From Bacteroidia bacterium (GTDB taxonomy: Bacteria; Bacteroidota; Bacteroidia; B-17B0; Aurantibacillaceae), in contig JAEUTN010000001.1 of the NCBI GenBank assembly GCA_016787895.1, positions 62,001 through 126,000 of the forward strand: 64,000 bases of DNA, written 5' to 3'. Below the pieces are notes generated by a model, which searched no databases, had not been told where the DNA came from, and saw nothing but the letters and a program-made list of their open reading frames with translations. The position numbers and the translations under genes were made by a program. Below are positions 35,896-44,872 of this stretch, one piece after another; position 1 is the first letter of the stretch, and each line of letters begins with the position of its first letter.

Positions 35896-38800
35896 TTATT
35901 GTTTTACAACACGTATGATTTCAGTTACTCCGTTTGATTTTACTTTCACAAAATAAACACCATTAGAGTAACCTGTAAGGTCAATGTTTAATACATTCAA
36001 TTCTGAACTTGCAGTATACACCACACGTCCGCTTACATCGCTTACTGTTGCTGTTTTGGCCAATCCGTTGTTCCACTCAAGGCTAAACACACCGTTGTTT
36101 GGATTTGGGAACACTTTAATTCGATTGGCAGAAGCGGCGTTTTGTTGTAAACCAACACATTCTGTAACGTAAAGGTCATAAGTGGCCTGGTTGGTACAGC
36201 CTTGCGCGCTGGTTGCAACTAAGGTATACGATGTGGTCATTTGCGGGTTCACGTTCACAGGGTTGCCGTTTACAGCACCGTTTACTGAAATCCATTGGAA
36301 ACTCACACCACCGTTACCGGAGTAACTCAGTTCGGTGAAGTCTTCCATACAGGCCAAATCACCCACAGCAGCGCTGGTAACAGATACGGTTGGAGGTGTA
36401 TTTACAGTTATCGCCTGAACCATTTGGGCGGTACAGCCAAAAGAGTTGCTGCCAATAACTGTGTAGGTAGTATTAGCAGTAGGCGACACGGTGATAATGT
36501 TTGAAGTGGCACCATTGCTCCAGGCAAATGAATTCGCTCCAAAAGCGGTGAGGATTACTGAACTGCCCAAACATACCGAAGTGTTTGGCGCGAAAATACC
36601 AACCGGAGGAGCAGGATTCACATTGATGTACTGTGAAGCAGAAGCGGTACAGCCGGATGCGGCATTTGTACCTACTACCACGTAGTTGGTTGGAACAGAC
36701 GGAGACACGTTAATTACGTTGGTGGTAGCACCATTGCTCCACTGATAGGAAGTTGCGCCACCGGTAGCGGTTAAGTTTACGTTTTGTCCGGCACAAATGG
36801 TTTGCGCGTTGCTGTTAATCACCAATGGGAAGGTATTCAGATGACAAGGAGCGGTAATTTCCAAAGCATCCCAGCTGAGGTAATAACCGCAGCAAGTACC
36901 ATTACTGTTACCATTAATACCCACATAATAAAACCCGGTTGTTGCAACAGTATAAGTATTGCTTAACAATTTACAAGCGGGGCTGGCTGCAGAACCAGAA
37001 CCGCCTGATGTGGCAACTACGTTTGCGTTAACAGTAGATTGGTTAGGACCAACCCAAAGGTTCAATTGCCAGGTTGGATACGTGTAGTATTCTGTTAAGT
37101 ACAGAATATTAATGGAATAAGTAACGCCAGCTTCCATCCAGATACCATTGCTCCAGAAAAAGTTATTGGCCGTAGGTGTGTAATAGAAGGAAGCAAATTT
37201 AGAACCTTCACATGGTACACGACTTTGGTTTTGTGGCGCAGTGTAGGTAAAGCAAGTACTATTCATGTTGCTCGCGGTCCATGAACAGTTTGGAAGTTTA
37301 CCAGGTCCTGAAATGCCTTCAAATCCTTCGAAGTAAGGTACGCTGTTGGTAGTGGTACCGGCCACGTTCACGGAACCTGCGGTGGCTGTAATATTATTGC
37401 CCCCATTGGTACAAGTTACAATCGCGCTATAATAAATAGGTACTGACCCTACTGTAGTGTTGAAAGAGGCGTTTGTGCCGGTTCCTGCAGTAACCCATGG
37501 GCCCACTGGAGATACCGTTGAAGATTGCCATTGGTAGGTAATACCACTGGTTGTATAAGATGGAGAAAGGTACATGTTCACTCCGGAGTTAGGACAAACA
37601 ACAAGAGTAGGCGTAATAGCTGTAGCTAAAGCCGGGCTTCCGGAACAAGGTGTATTAAAATACTCGTAAGCACCCGGATCAGGGGTAGCCATGCTGCGTG
37701 ATGCACCATTGATATCATTGGAAACACCAAGAGCCAATCCTCCATTATTCATTACATAAGAAGCAGGCATGTAATCGTTACCGGCAGGATTGATGAACAA
37801 AGGATCGGTGCTGAAAGAGTTGGCATCAAAACCATTAACCCCTTGCCAGGCTGGCAGAGTAGCACCCAAAGTACCAATATAATAACCAATGTAATTGGTT
37901 GCGCTTGCAGCATTAACATAAATGTTATTGCCATTGGAGTTACCATTTCCCCATGTGGAGTTAAAGTACAAACCATAACGGGTACCTGAACCCATATCGG
38001 AAATGGAGATGTTGTTATTTCTTAGGAACAAGTTAGTTCCGTAACCATAAACACCATAAACGGTTTTGCTGCCACTGATGTTTTTATCGTCGATAGAAAC
38101 CGTGTTGTGGAAACAGTTGGTGTAACCGGCGTTGTTTAGGTATATACCATATACAGTACCGGTTGTTTGTTTGTCAACTTCAACCAGGTTATTTCTCATA
38201 ATGTTTTCGAAACCCAATGCGGCTGGAACACCAATAAACAAACCGTATACGGTGGCTGCTGTACCAGGGCTGGAATCAAACAAATTTTGAATGCGGTTGC
38301 CTTCAATGGTTGATTGATACGTACCGGTAGTCATTACTATACCATAAGTAGTGGTTAAAGTAGTGCGATTTGCACGACGAACCACATTGTTTCTGTAAAC
38401 CAGTTGTCTTTGGTAAAGGTTATAACAACCGTATACATAAAAATCTTCAACAGTACAGCCCAACACCTGGTTGTTGGTGTTATAAGGCGCGCCGCTTAAA
38501 CCATACATGGAAATGCCAAAATAGCCCCAACGCATGGTGCAACCGGTAGCCACGTTATTGTCTCCTGTATTTCCGGTAGTAGCATAAGAAGATACCGATC
38601 CTGAAAGAGAATAAGGAATTTGACTGGTGCTGGTGCTGTTCACAGGAGCATTCATCTGACAGTTGTTAAAAGTGTTGTTGTCAGAATCATTCCAGATATG
38701 AACCACCAAGGCGTAGGTTCCATCCCCATTTATTATGAGGTTATTAAAGGTGAAAAAGTCACCCCCACTCATAGCAATGGTATGTGGCAATAAACTATTG

Positions 38801-39111
38801 CTGGAATTAAAGGATATGGTATTTCCGTTACCGTTAATGATAACCGGATTCAGAGCGCTTGTGCCAGCGATTTGAGGAAAATCTACTTGCTCAACGTATG
38901 GACCACTGTTGGCCACAACGTTAACTGTAACACCACCACTCACCCCCAGTAAAAGGGCTGTTCTAAACGCATTAAAACTCTGGAAGTTACTTCCCGCAGT
39001 TGGTGAGGCACTGTTGATGGTATATACACCACCCAGCTGAGCGCTCATGATGCCCACCGTCATTGCAAACGCGACAGCAAACATCTTCATTCTCGTGTAA
39101 TTTTTTTTCAT
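35896..39111 (-). CDS. Parallel beta-helix T9SS type A cargo protein (paralogue 4)
   Basis: 1071 residues, the largest of the four. After the signal peptide, residues about 30-480 look like a right-handed parallel beta-helix (repeated short strands with Asn ladders, such as FNNLIINGDGTYALVVHI, NNQVLGCTVEDFYVYGCYNL, IMRNNLVEVDKQTTGTVYGI), a fold of polysaccharide lyases and surface proteins. The common modules follow: Ig-like with YQWQSSTVSPVGPW, jelly-roll-like PYFEGFEGISGPGKLPNCSW to SWDALEITAPC, two Ig-like repeats, the CMEDFTELSYSG module and a type A sorting domain (KVFPNPNNGVFSLEWNN ... RVVKQ). I see no obvious lyase catalytic set, so a binding role is as likely as an enzymatic one. Confidence 0.88.
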   Translation of the reverse strand: MKKNYTRMKMFAVAFAMTVGIMSAQLGGVYTINSASPTAGSNFQSFNAFRTALLLGVSGGVTVNVVANSGPYVEQVDFPQIAGTSALNPVIINGNGNTISFNSSNSLLPHTIAMSGGDFFTFNNLIINGDGTYALVVHIWNDSDNNTFNNCQMNAPVNSTSTSQIPYSLSGSVSSYATTGNTGDNNVATGCTMRWGYFGISMYGLSGAPYNTNNQVLGCTVEDFYVYGCYNLYQRQLVYRNNVVRRANRTTLTTTYGIVMTTGTYQSTIEGNRIQNLFDSSPGTAATVYGLFIGVPAALGFENIMRNNLVEVDKQTTGTVYGIYLNNAGYTNCFHNTVSIDDKNISGSKTVYGVYGYGTNLFLRNNNISISDMGSGTRYGLYFNSTWGNGNSNGNNIYVNAASATNYIGYYIGTLGATLPAWQGVNGFDANSFSTDPLFINPAGNDYMPASYVMNNGGLALGVSNDINGASRSMATPDPGAYEYFNTPCSGSPALATAITPTLVVCPNSGVNMYLSPSYTTSGITYQWQSSTVSPVGPWVTAGTGTNASFNTTVGSVPIYYSAIVTCTNGGNNITATAGSVNVAGTTTNSVPYFEGFEGISGPGKLPNCSWTASNMNSTCFTYTAPQNQSRVPCEGSKFASFYYTPTANNFFWSNGIWMEAGVTYSINILYLTEYYTYPTWQLNLWVGPNQSTVNANVVATSGGSGSAASPACKLLSNTYTVATTGFYYVGINGNSNGTCCGYYLSWDALEITAPCHLNTFPLVINSNAQTICAGQNVNLTATGGATSYQWSNGATTNVINVSPSVPTNYVVVGTNAASGCTASASQYINVNPAPPVGIFAPNTSVCLGSSVILTAFGANSFAWSNGATSNIITVSPTANTTYTVIGSNSFGCTAQMVQAITVNTPPTVSVTSAAVGDLACMEDFTELSYSGNGGVSFQWISVNGAVNGNPVNVNPQMTTSYTLVATSAQGCTNQATYDLYVTECVGLQQNAASANRIKVFPNPNNGVFSLEWNNGLAKTATVSDVSGRVVYTASSELNVLNIDLTGYSNGVYFVKVKSNGVTEIIRVVKQ

Positions 39112-39397
39112 GTTTGATTAGATTAGTTTGGGGCAAGTTAGTGAGATTTAGTTAAACTTTTACAAAAATTTATTATTCTCCTAAAGTTTTAACAAAAATC
39201 TCTCATTTTCAAGCAGGTAAATATACCGTAAACTTAACGTCAAGCATTACACCATTCTCTTTCTTTTGTCTTCATAGAGCAATCCCCCCTGTGTTTTTTG
39301 CTATAAAGAGTCAGAGTAACAGAGAGCCGATTGATGAAAATAAAAGCTCAGGTTGTGGTAAATGGTAGAATTTAAGCCTGTAAGAAGGATACGGGGA

Positions 39398-40081
39398 TTA
39401 TTGTCCGGCTTTATTTGGCAGCAAGGGCACAAAGCGAAAGGAGCCCAGGGTTTTTTTATCAAACTGAGTGGGCCCTGTTTTTTTCAGAAGCACCATCTCC
39501 TGCACCTCACCCTCACCTAAAGGAATAATCATCAGCCCACCGGTTTTCAATTGTTCCAGCAAATCGTTGGGGATGTATGGTGCCGCGGCCGTTACTATAA
39601 TCTTATCAAATGGCGCGTGCCTGGGTAATCCCTTATAGCCATCGCCAAATACCAGGCGGGCCCCGGTATAACCAATGTATGGCAAAAACAACTTGGTTTT
39701 ATCAAAGAGGAGTTTCTGGCGTTCGATGCTGAATACTTTAGCCCCCATTTCGAGGAGCACAGCTGTTTGGTAACCGCAACCCGTTCCAATTTCAAGCACT
39801 TTTTCGCCGGGCTGTATGTTCAGCATTTCGGTTTGAAACGCAACGGTGTAAGGCTGAGAAATGGTTTGACCGGCTCCAATGGGTAATGCTTTATCGCTGT
39901 AAGCATGATCTAACAAAGCCGGCCGGCTTGCCGAAGCATCAAAAAACAAATGTCGGGGAATTTTACTGATGGCCTCCAGAACTTTGGAATCGTTGATCCC
40001 CTTGGTTTTTAGTATTTCCACCAAACGTTTGCGTTTGCCCTGATATAAATAATCGTCTTCTTTGGATACAGCCTTTAGCAT
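39398..40081 (-). CDS. pcm: Protein-L-isoaspartate O-methyltransferase
   Basis: 227 residues with the family's SAM-binding motif VLEIGTGCGYQTAVLLEMG (about 95-113), the preceding GQTISQPYTVAFQTEML and FDKIIVTAAAPYIPNDLLEQL. The enzyme methylates abnormal L-isoaspartyl residues in aged proteins to start their repair, in the cytoplasm using S-adenosylmethionine. Length and motif order are normal. It is a single gene with a 354-bp gap upstream. Confidence 0.93.
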   Translation of the reverse strand: MLKAVSKEDDYLYQGKRKRLVEILKTKGINDSKVLEAISKIPRHLFFDASASRPALLDHAYSDKALPIGAGQTISQPYTVAFQTEMLNIQPGEKVLEIGTGCGYQTAVLLEMGAKVFSIERQKLLFDKTKLFLPYIGYTGARLVFGDGYKGLPRHAPFDKIIVTAAAPYIPNDLLEQLKTGGLMIIPLGEGEVQEMVLLKKTGPTQFDKKTLGSFRFVPLLPNKAGQ

Positions 40082-40435
40082 GAAACAGAAACCACAAAGC
40101 TAATGGAGACAGAGGATTTTTTTAAGAACCTTCTTAAGCTATTTGCTAACATTAATTATCTTATAAAGTCAGCGTGTGGATAAATGGCTTTTAACCTTAT
40201 AAACCTTGAACCATTCATCCATTGAACCACCTTGAACTAACTTAAACCAAATTCATCTAATTCAAAGCGCTGAAAACATTTTTTAAGTACACAATACTAT
40301 TTTTAAACATTCGTCGTTAGATAGGAAATTGCCTGAAGCTTTTGATTGAAACCTACCGCGCCTGCATCTTTCTGAAACCTCCTGTTTAACAAAAAAGGGC
40401 CTCAAGCAAGAATATTTTCTAAATTTGATGGCGAA
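40082..40435. other. Intergenic region, no gene
   Basis: 354 bp between divergent pcm and lipoprotein genes. It contains a series of imperfect CCTTGAACC-like units (about 40190-40250) and a TAAATTTG -7 candidate close to its right end. No ORF, tRNA or strong hairpin is seen. Confidence 0.6.
40420..40427 (+). promoter_or_regulatory. Candidate -7 element TAAATTTG for the lipoprotein-sugar transferase operon
   Basis: Exact TAnnTTTG match 11 bases before ATG 40439 and 23 before ATG 40451. No convincing -33 TTG at 19 bp. Confidence 0.45.
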
Positions 40436-40438
40436 TTG

Positions 40439-41299
40439 ATGAGGAGAAAAATGAAAGTTGCCTTACGGCTTTTTATAGTGTTTGCCCTTGTTCCGGCCTG
40501 GTTCTTCCTCTCCTGTAAAAAAAACAAAGAAACGGAGGCAACCTTTTTTTTAAAAGCCGACCCCGTTAAAGTGAACCCCACCGCCGCTCAGGGAAGCAGC
40601 AGCCATAACATCACCGATCTCTGGCTCTATGTCGACGGGCAGTTTCAGGGCGCTTACCCCATTGGCAAATTAATGCCCATTGTTACTAAAAACGAAAGTG
40701 TACGCATTGAAGCTTTTGCCGGCATAAAAAACAATGGCATTTCCGATACCCGCATTCCCTGGTACTTCTACCAAAAACTCCAGTACGATACCTTAATTTC
40801 CACAGGTCAGCACATCATCCGGCCGTTTACTTTCAATTACAATGCCAGCACCACTTTTTCCTGGATAGAAGATTTTGAAGGAAATGCCGGTGTAACCCTG
40901 GTTAAATCGCCGATTTCAGAGGTTGGGTACACAATCAGCTCCCCTGAAAACAGTTTTGAAGGCAAGTCCATTGAAATGGAATTAAATTCCAGCCAGATTA
41001 TCGCTCAGCTCGAATCTGCTAAATCCTATACTTTGCCTTTCGCCAACAGCAATGTGTACCTTGAGATGAATTACAAATGCAACACCGAATTTCAAGTAGG
41101 TGTGTTTGGCACAGGCACCTCAGAAAAGCCGGCCATGACTGTTACACCAAAGCAAGATTGGAATAAAATTTATATACAATTGGCCGGTGTGGTGAACAGC
41201 GAACCCAAGGCTTCAACCTATAAAGTGTATTTCAGATTCCTGGGTAATGGCGGAAACCCGAAAATACAACTCGATAACATTAAACTTCTGTATTTATGA
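40439..41299 (+). CDS. Lipoprotein of a polysaccharide locus
   Basis: 286 residues from ATG 40439 (an ATG at 40451 is equally good). The signal peptide ends in lipobox FFLSC followed by KKNKE, so it is a lipoprotein. Two beta-rich parts follow: about 30-140 with LYVDGQFQGAYPIGKLMP, and a C-terminal jelly-roll-like part about 150-286 with EDFEGNAGVTLVKSP and FLGNGGNPKIQLDNIKLLYL. Its stop codon overlaps the ATG of the sugar-transferase gene (ATGA), so translation is coupled. The link to polysaccharide work is inferred from that coupling; I know no characterised homologue. Confidence 0.8.
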   Translation: MRRKMKVALRLFIVFALVPAWFFLSCKKNKETEATFFLKADPVKVNPTAAQGSSSHNITDLWLYVDGQFQGAYPIGKLMPIVTKNESVRIEAFAGIKNNGISDTRIPWYFYQKLQYDTLISTGQHIIRPFTFNYNASTTFSWIEDFEGNAGVTLVKSPISEVGYTISSPENSFEGKSIEMELNSSQIIAQLESAKSYTLPFANSNVYLEMNYKCNTEFQVGVFGTGTSEKPAMTVTPKQDWNKIYIQLAGVVNSEPKASTYKVYFRFLGNGGNPKIQLDNIKLLYL

Positions 41300-42720
41300 T
41301 CAGCAGAAGATTAACCACTATTTTTTACATCCTCGCTGATTTTTTTGCGGCAGGTTTAGCCTGGACCATCCTGAACTATTACCGTAAAACCAAAGTGGAT
41401 GCTTTGAAATTTGGTTTTATCAGCGACGAAATTTTCGACCGTCAGTATTTCTTCAGCATCATCCTCCTGCCCTCGGTTTGGGTGCTGGTGTATTACCTCT
41501 CCGGTTCTTACAACCACGTCTTACGGAAATCGCGCATCAACGAATTTGTTCAAACCCTGGCCACCTCTATTATTGGGGTAACCGTGTTGTTTTTTGTGCT
41601 TTTACTCGACGACTCGGTAGTGTCTTATCGTTTTTATTACAAGCTCTATTTTGTGCTCTTTATCTCGCACTTCACACTGACCGCCCTGTTCAGGCTTTTG
41701 CTCTCAACAAATACCAATTCAAAAATTCACAACCGTAAGTTTGGTTTTAATACCCTCATCATTGGCAGCAACGAACGCGCTTTAAAAATGTACCGGGAAG
41801 TGAACGCGCTTAAATACGGCACCGGCAACCGTTTTGTGGGCTTTTTGCACGTGGAAGGCAAAAACGGTTACTCAGAAGATTTAAAGAAAGAAATCCCTCA
41901 TCTTGGCGAATACCATCAGATGCGCCAGGTGATTGAAGATTACAAAATCGAAGAGGTAATCATCGCGCTTGAAAGTTCAGAACACGAGTACATCAAAAAT
42001 ATTGTAAACGATTTGAGCGATATGGGATTGATCATTAAAGTAATTCCCGATATGTATGACATACTCAGTGGGCATGTGAAAATGACAAGCATATTGGGCA
42101 CTCCGCTTATTGAGATCAAAAGCCGGATTATTCCTGAGTGGCAAATTGCTGTAAAACGATTCCTGGATGTGTGTTTATCGCTATTTGTTATAGTGGCCTT
42201 CAGTTGGTTGTATGTCATCATTGCCATTGCCGTAAAACTGAGTTCAAAAGGCCCTATCCTTTTTCGTCAGGAAAGAATTGGTGTACACGGGCGCCCCTTT
42301 AACATTTACAAATTCCGAACCATGTACCGGGATGCTGAAAAAGCCGGTCCTGCCCTCTCCAGCAGCAACGACCCCAGGGTAACACCCATCGGGCGATTTT
42401 TAAGAAAAGTGCGTCTTGACGAAATTCCTCAGTTTTTTAATGTACTGATGGGCGACATGAGTATTGTGGGCCCCCGCCCTGAGCGCAAATACTACATCGA
42501 CCAGATTGTGCAGAAGGCGCCACATTACAAACACCTTCAGAAAATACGTCCCGGCATTACCAGTTGGGGGCAGGTAAAGTACGGGTATGCTGAAAATGTA
42601 GATCAAATGATTGATCGTTTGAAATTTGATATTCTCTACATCGAAAACATGAGCCTATTGCTCGATTTTAAAATTTTGGTGCATACTGTACTTATCGTGA
42701 TTCAGGGTCGCGGCAAATAA
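41296..42720 (+). CDS. Polyprenyl-phosphate sugar phosphotransferase (exopolysaccharide initiation)
   Basis: 474 residues. Four or five N-terminal membrane helices (about 1-140), a CoA-binding-like/NAD-like middle domain (about 145-275, FNTLIIGSNERALKMYRE) and the C-terminal bacterial sugar transferase domain (about 285-474) with KRFLDVCLSLFVIVAFSW, GPILFRQERIGVHGRPFNIY, YKFRTMYRDAE, RVTPIGRFLRKVRLDEIPQF and GDMSIVGPRPE. Such WcaJ/PglC-like enzymes transfer a sugar-1-phosphate from a nucleotide sugar to undecaprenyl phosphate in the inner membrane, the first step of exopolysaccharide or O-antigen synthesis. The gene starts inside the stop codon of the lipoprotein gene. No other glycosyltransferase gene is adjacent. 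Confidence 0.93.
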   Translation: MISRRLTTIFYILADFFAAGLAWTILNYYRKTKVDALKFGFISDEIFDRQYFFSIILLPSVWVLVYYLSGSYNHVLRKSRINEFVQTLATSIIGVTVLFFVLLLDDSVVSYRFYYKLYFVLFISHFTLTALFRLLLSTNTNSKIHNRKFGFNTLIIGSNERALKMYREVNALKYGTGNRFVGFLHVEGKNGYSEDLKKEIPHLGEYHQMRQVIEDYKIEEVIIALESSEHEYIKNIVNDLSDMGLIIKVIPDMYDILSGHVKMTSILGTPLIEIKSRIIPEWQIAVKRFLDVCLSLFVIVAFSWLYVIIAIAVKLSSKGPILFRQERIGVHGRPFNIYKFRTMYRDAEKAGPALSSSNDPRVTPIGRFLRKVRLDEIPQFFNVLMGDMSIVGPRPERKYYIDQIVQKAPHYKHLQKIRPGITSWGQVKYGYAENVDQMIDRLKFDILYIENMSLLLDFKILVHTVLIVIQGRGK

Positions 42721-42739
42721 TTTCAGCACCTTCTGCTCA

Positions 42740-43600
42740 ATGTTAAACACCATCAATAAATACCTTTCTTTAATCAAATTTTCGCACACCATTTTTGCTC
42801 TGCCTTTCGCTTTAATTGGTTTTGCAATGGGCGTTTATTCCGGCAAAGCAGTATTTACATTTGAAAAACTAATTCTGGTAGTACTGTGTATGGTATTTGC
42901 ACGCAGCGCCGCCATGGCCTTTAACCGCTATATCGACCGCCGGTTTGATGCCAGTAACCCAAGAACGGCAAGCCGTGAAATTCCGGCCGGTTTAATTTCA
43001 CCCACCGCTGCCTTAGCCCTTGTTATCATCAGCGCATCGGCCTTCGTGGTTTGTGCTTTCCTGATAAACCGTTTGTGTTTTTACTTATCACCCATTGCCT
43101 TACTGGTAATTTTAGGTTACAGTTACACCAAACGCTTTACCCCCTTGTGCCATTTGGTGCTTGGCGCTGGATTGGCCCTGGCGCCCATTGGAGCCTATCT
43201 TGCGCTTACCGAAAGTTTTGATTGGCCACCAATGCTTTTAAGTTTTGCCGTGTTTTTTTGGGTCAGCGGCTTTGATATTATCTATGCTTTGCAGGACGAT
43301 GACTTCGACAAAAGTCAATCCCTGAAGTCCATTCCTGTGGTGTTGGGAAGAAACAATGCCCTTCGTTTGTCGCGCCTGTTCCACTTGTTTTGTGCAGTGT
43401 TGCTGATAGCACTTTTTTTTACAGGAGGCTTTGGTTTTTTATACCTTCTGGGATTAGCCGCCTTTGTTGTGTTGTTGGTTTACCAGCACCGTCTGGTAAA
43501 ACCAAACGATTTGAGTAAGGTGAATCTGGCCTTTGGCACTACGAACGGCATTGCCAGTGTAGTGTTTTGTGTTTTTGTATGTTCAGATCTGTTTTTCTGA
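42740..43600 (+). CDS. UbiA-family prenyltransferase (4-hydroxybenzoate/MqnP-type)
   Basis: 286 residues with about eight membrane helices. The two aspartate motifs that bind Mg-diphosphate are visible: NRYIDRRFDASNPRTASR (about 62-79) and IIYALQDDDFDKSQSLKS (about 184-201). The N-terminal KFSHTIFALPFALIG is typical of the UbiA-like subgroup found in menaquinone (futalosine pathway, MqnP) bacteria, where it attaches the prenyl chain to an aromatic acid in the inner membrane. Bacteroidota normally make menaquinone, so MqnP-type activity is the more likely role; I cannot rule out another aromatic acceptor. It starts 19 bp after the sugar-transferase stop. Confidence 0.88.
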   Translation: MLNTINKYLSLIKFSHTIFALPFALIGFAMGVYSGKAVFTFEKLILVVLCMVFARSAAMAFNRYIDRRFDASNPRTASREIPAGLISPTAALALVIISASAFVVCAFLINRLCFYLSPIALLVILGYSYTKRFTPLCHLVLGAGLALAPIGAYLALTESFDWPPMLLSFAVFFWVSGFDIIYALQDDDFDKSQSLKSIPVVLGRNNALRLSRLFHLFCAVLLIALFFTGGFGFLYLLGLAAFVVLLVYQHRLVKPNDLSKVNLAFGTTNGIASVVFCVFVCSDLFF

Positions 43601-43618
43601 GACAGGCTCTGATGCCAA

Positions 43619-44440
43619 TCAGGTTCCGAATTTAAAACCGATAGTTGCCGTTACCTGAGCAGCGTAAAAATGATGGCTGGCCTTTCCATTTCCTTTGCCC
43701 AGCACAAAGGCATTCACATAATTGGCATAGGACCCCTTTGTGACCAATTCAAACATACCGTATTTCAAAAATTCCAGGCGTAAACCGGTTTCTACTCCGA
43801 CAATATACCCCGCCACTTTCCAGTCGTTGTTCAGATGCGATCCAAACAAAGTTACATCTGTTCGGGGTATTACAATGCCGGCACCGGGTTTCAGCACCCA
43901 TGACATTTGAAAGCGGGCTGAGGGCTGGTACAAATTCCATTTTCGCACCGCATTCAGCATTAAAAAGTTCGCGCCATCGGTGTGTTCGAAGTGAAAAAAA
44001 TTCACCGGATCCAGGGTGGTGTCTTTGTCCATCCAGGTACCGTCAATCTGGCCCTTGATGTGCACTCTCTGGTAATCGTCCACCACATATTTGGTATGGT
44101 CGTAGTTTAATTCAAGCGCCCATTTTTCATTGAAGTAATACCCTGCCCTGCACACAAACTGTGGAATGCTGAGGTTCGACAAGTCGGTAAGTTTATTCAT
44201 ATCCGGCCGGTCGTGTGCAGTAGCGTTCAGTAAAGTAAAATCATAAAAGTCCTTACCACCGGTATGGTCTCCGGCTGAACCCTTCAGGTTTTGCATGTGA
44301 ATGCTGCTTTGCGAATAAACGGCTTTGGTGTAGCCCCAGGAAACATACCAATGAGACCCTGGATTTGGGTTTGACTTGGTTTGGGAACGGGACGTTGAGA
44401 AAAGAAGTAGGAAAAAACAAAGTACTGCTATTAAACGCAT
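43619..44440 (-). CDS. Predicted outer-membrane beta-barrel protein
   Basis: 273 residues with signal peptide MRLIAVLCFFLLLFSTSRSQ. Mature part shows alternating hydrophobic-polar strands (HWYVSWGYTKAVYSQSSI, FVCRAGYYFNEKWALELNYD, LRLEFLKYGMFELVTKGSYA) and ends AAQVTATIGFKFGT with a C-terminal aromatic strand, the pattern of porin-fold or lipid A deacylase-like barrels. No specific family is recognised. It ends 18 bp from the convergent prenyltransferase gene and starts 2 bp from the end of tsaE on the same strand, so it may be the last gene of the porX-tsaE unit. Confidence 0.75.
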   Translation of the reverse strand: MRLIAVLCFFLLLFSTSRSQTKSNPNPGSHWYVSWGYTKAVYSQSSIHMQNLKGSAGDHTGGKDFYDFTLLNATAHDRPDMNKLTDLSNLSIPQFVCRAGYYFNEKWALELNYDHTKYVVDDYQRVHIKGQIDGTWMDKDTTLDPVNFFHFEHTDGANFLMLNAVRKWNLYQPSARFQMSWVLKPGAGIVIPRTDVTLFGSHLNNDWKVAGYIVGVETGLRLEFLKYGMFELVTKGSYANYVNAFVLGKGNGKASHHFYAAQVTATIGFKFGT

Positions 44441-44442
44441 GT

Positions 44443-44868
44443 TTAAATTTTTTGCCCACGAAAGTAACGACTATTTTTTATAGTAGTAATACTTACTTTA
44501 ATAGCGGGTACTTTTACCATATCCTTTACCCATTCAGGCCATTCAACAAAACAATAGGCGCCTGAATCAAGGTACTCTTCAATGCCCAGATCATACAATT
44601 CCTCAAGGTGCCTGATGCGGTAAAAGTCAAAATGAAAGAGTTTGCCCTTAGGTGAGCTGTACTCGTTGATGATGGAGAAGCTGGGGCTGCTGAAGTTATC
44701 GGTACTGCCGAGGGTTTTGCACAGCTGTTTGATGAAGGTGGTTTTACCGGCCCCCATTTGAGCATCAAACAAAAATACCTTAAGGTTTCCGGCAAACCGA
44801 AGCAGGTTTTCGGCAATTTCAGGAAGGGATTCCTCCGACTCAGCAACCGCGTTAATTTCCTGTTCCAT
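44443..44868 (-). CDS. tsaE: TsaE, ATPase of the tRNA threonylcarbamoyl-adenosine (t6A) complex
   Basis: 141 residues from the ATG at 44868; a 20-residue upstream extension overlaps porX and is rejected. The Walker A motif MGAGKTTFIKQL (about 38-49) and the typical block STDNFSSPSFSIINEYSS, HFDFYRIRHLEELYDLGIEEYLD and FVEWPEW identify TsaE, which with TsaB and TsaD makes the t6A37 modification on tRNAs reading ANN codons in the cytoplasm. Walker A is QMGAGKTT rather than the frequent DLGAGKTT, a minor change. It starts 4 bp after the porX stop codon, so translational coupling is likely. Confidence 0.93.
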   Translation of the reverse strand: MEQEINAVAESEESLPEIAENLLRFAGNLKVFLFDAQMGAGKTTFIKQLCKTLGSTDNFSSPSFSIINEYSSPKGKLFHFDFYRIRHLEELYDLGIEEYLDSGAYCFVEWPEWVKDMVKVPAIKVSITTIKNSRYFRGQKI

Positions 44869-44872
44869 CGGT

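Noticed and set aside
21716-39111. Possible CRISPR array or DNA-level satellite
   Set aside because: The repetition comes from protein modules with divergent DNA; no short constant repeat with unique spacers is present.
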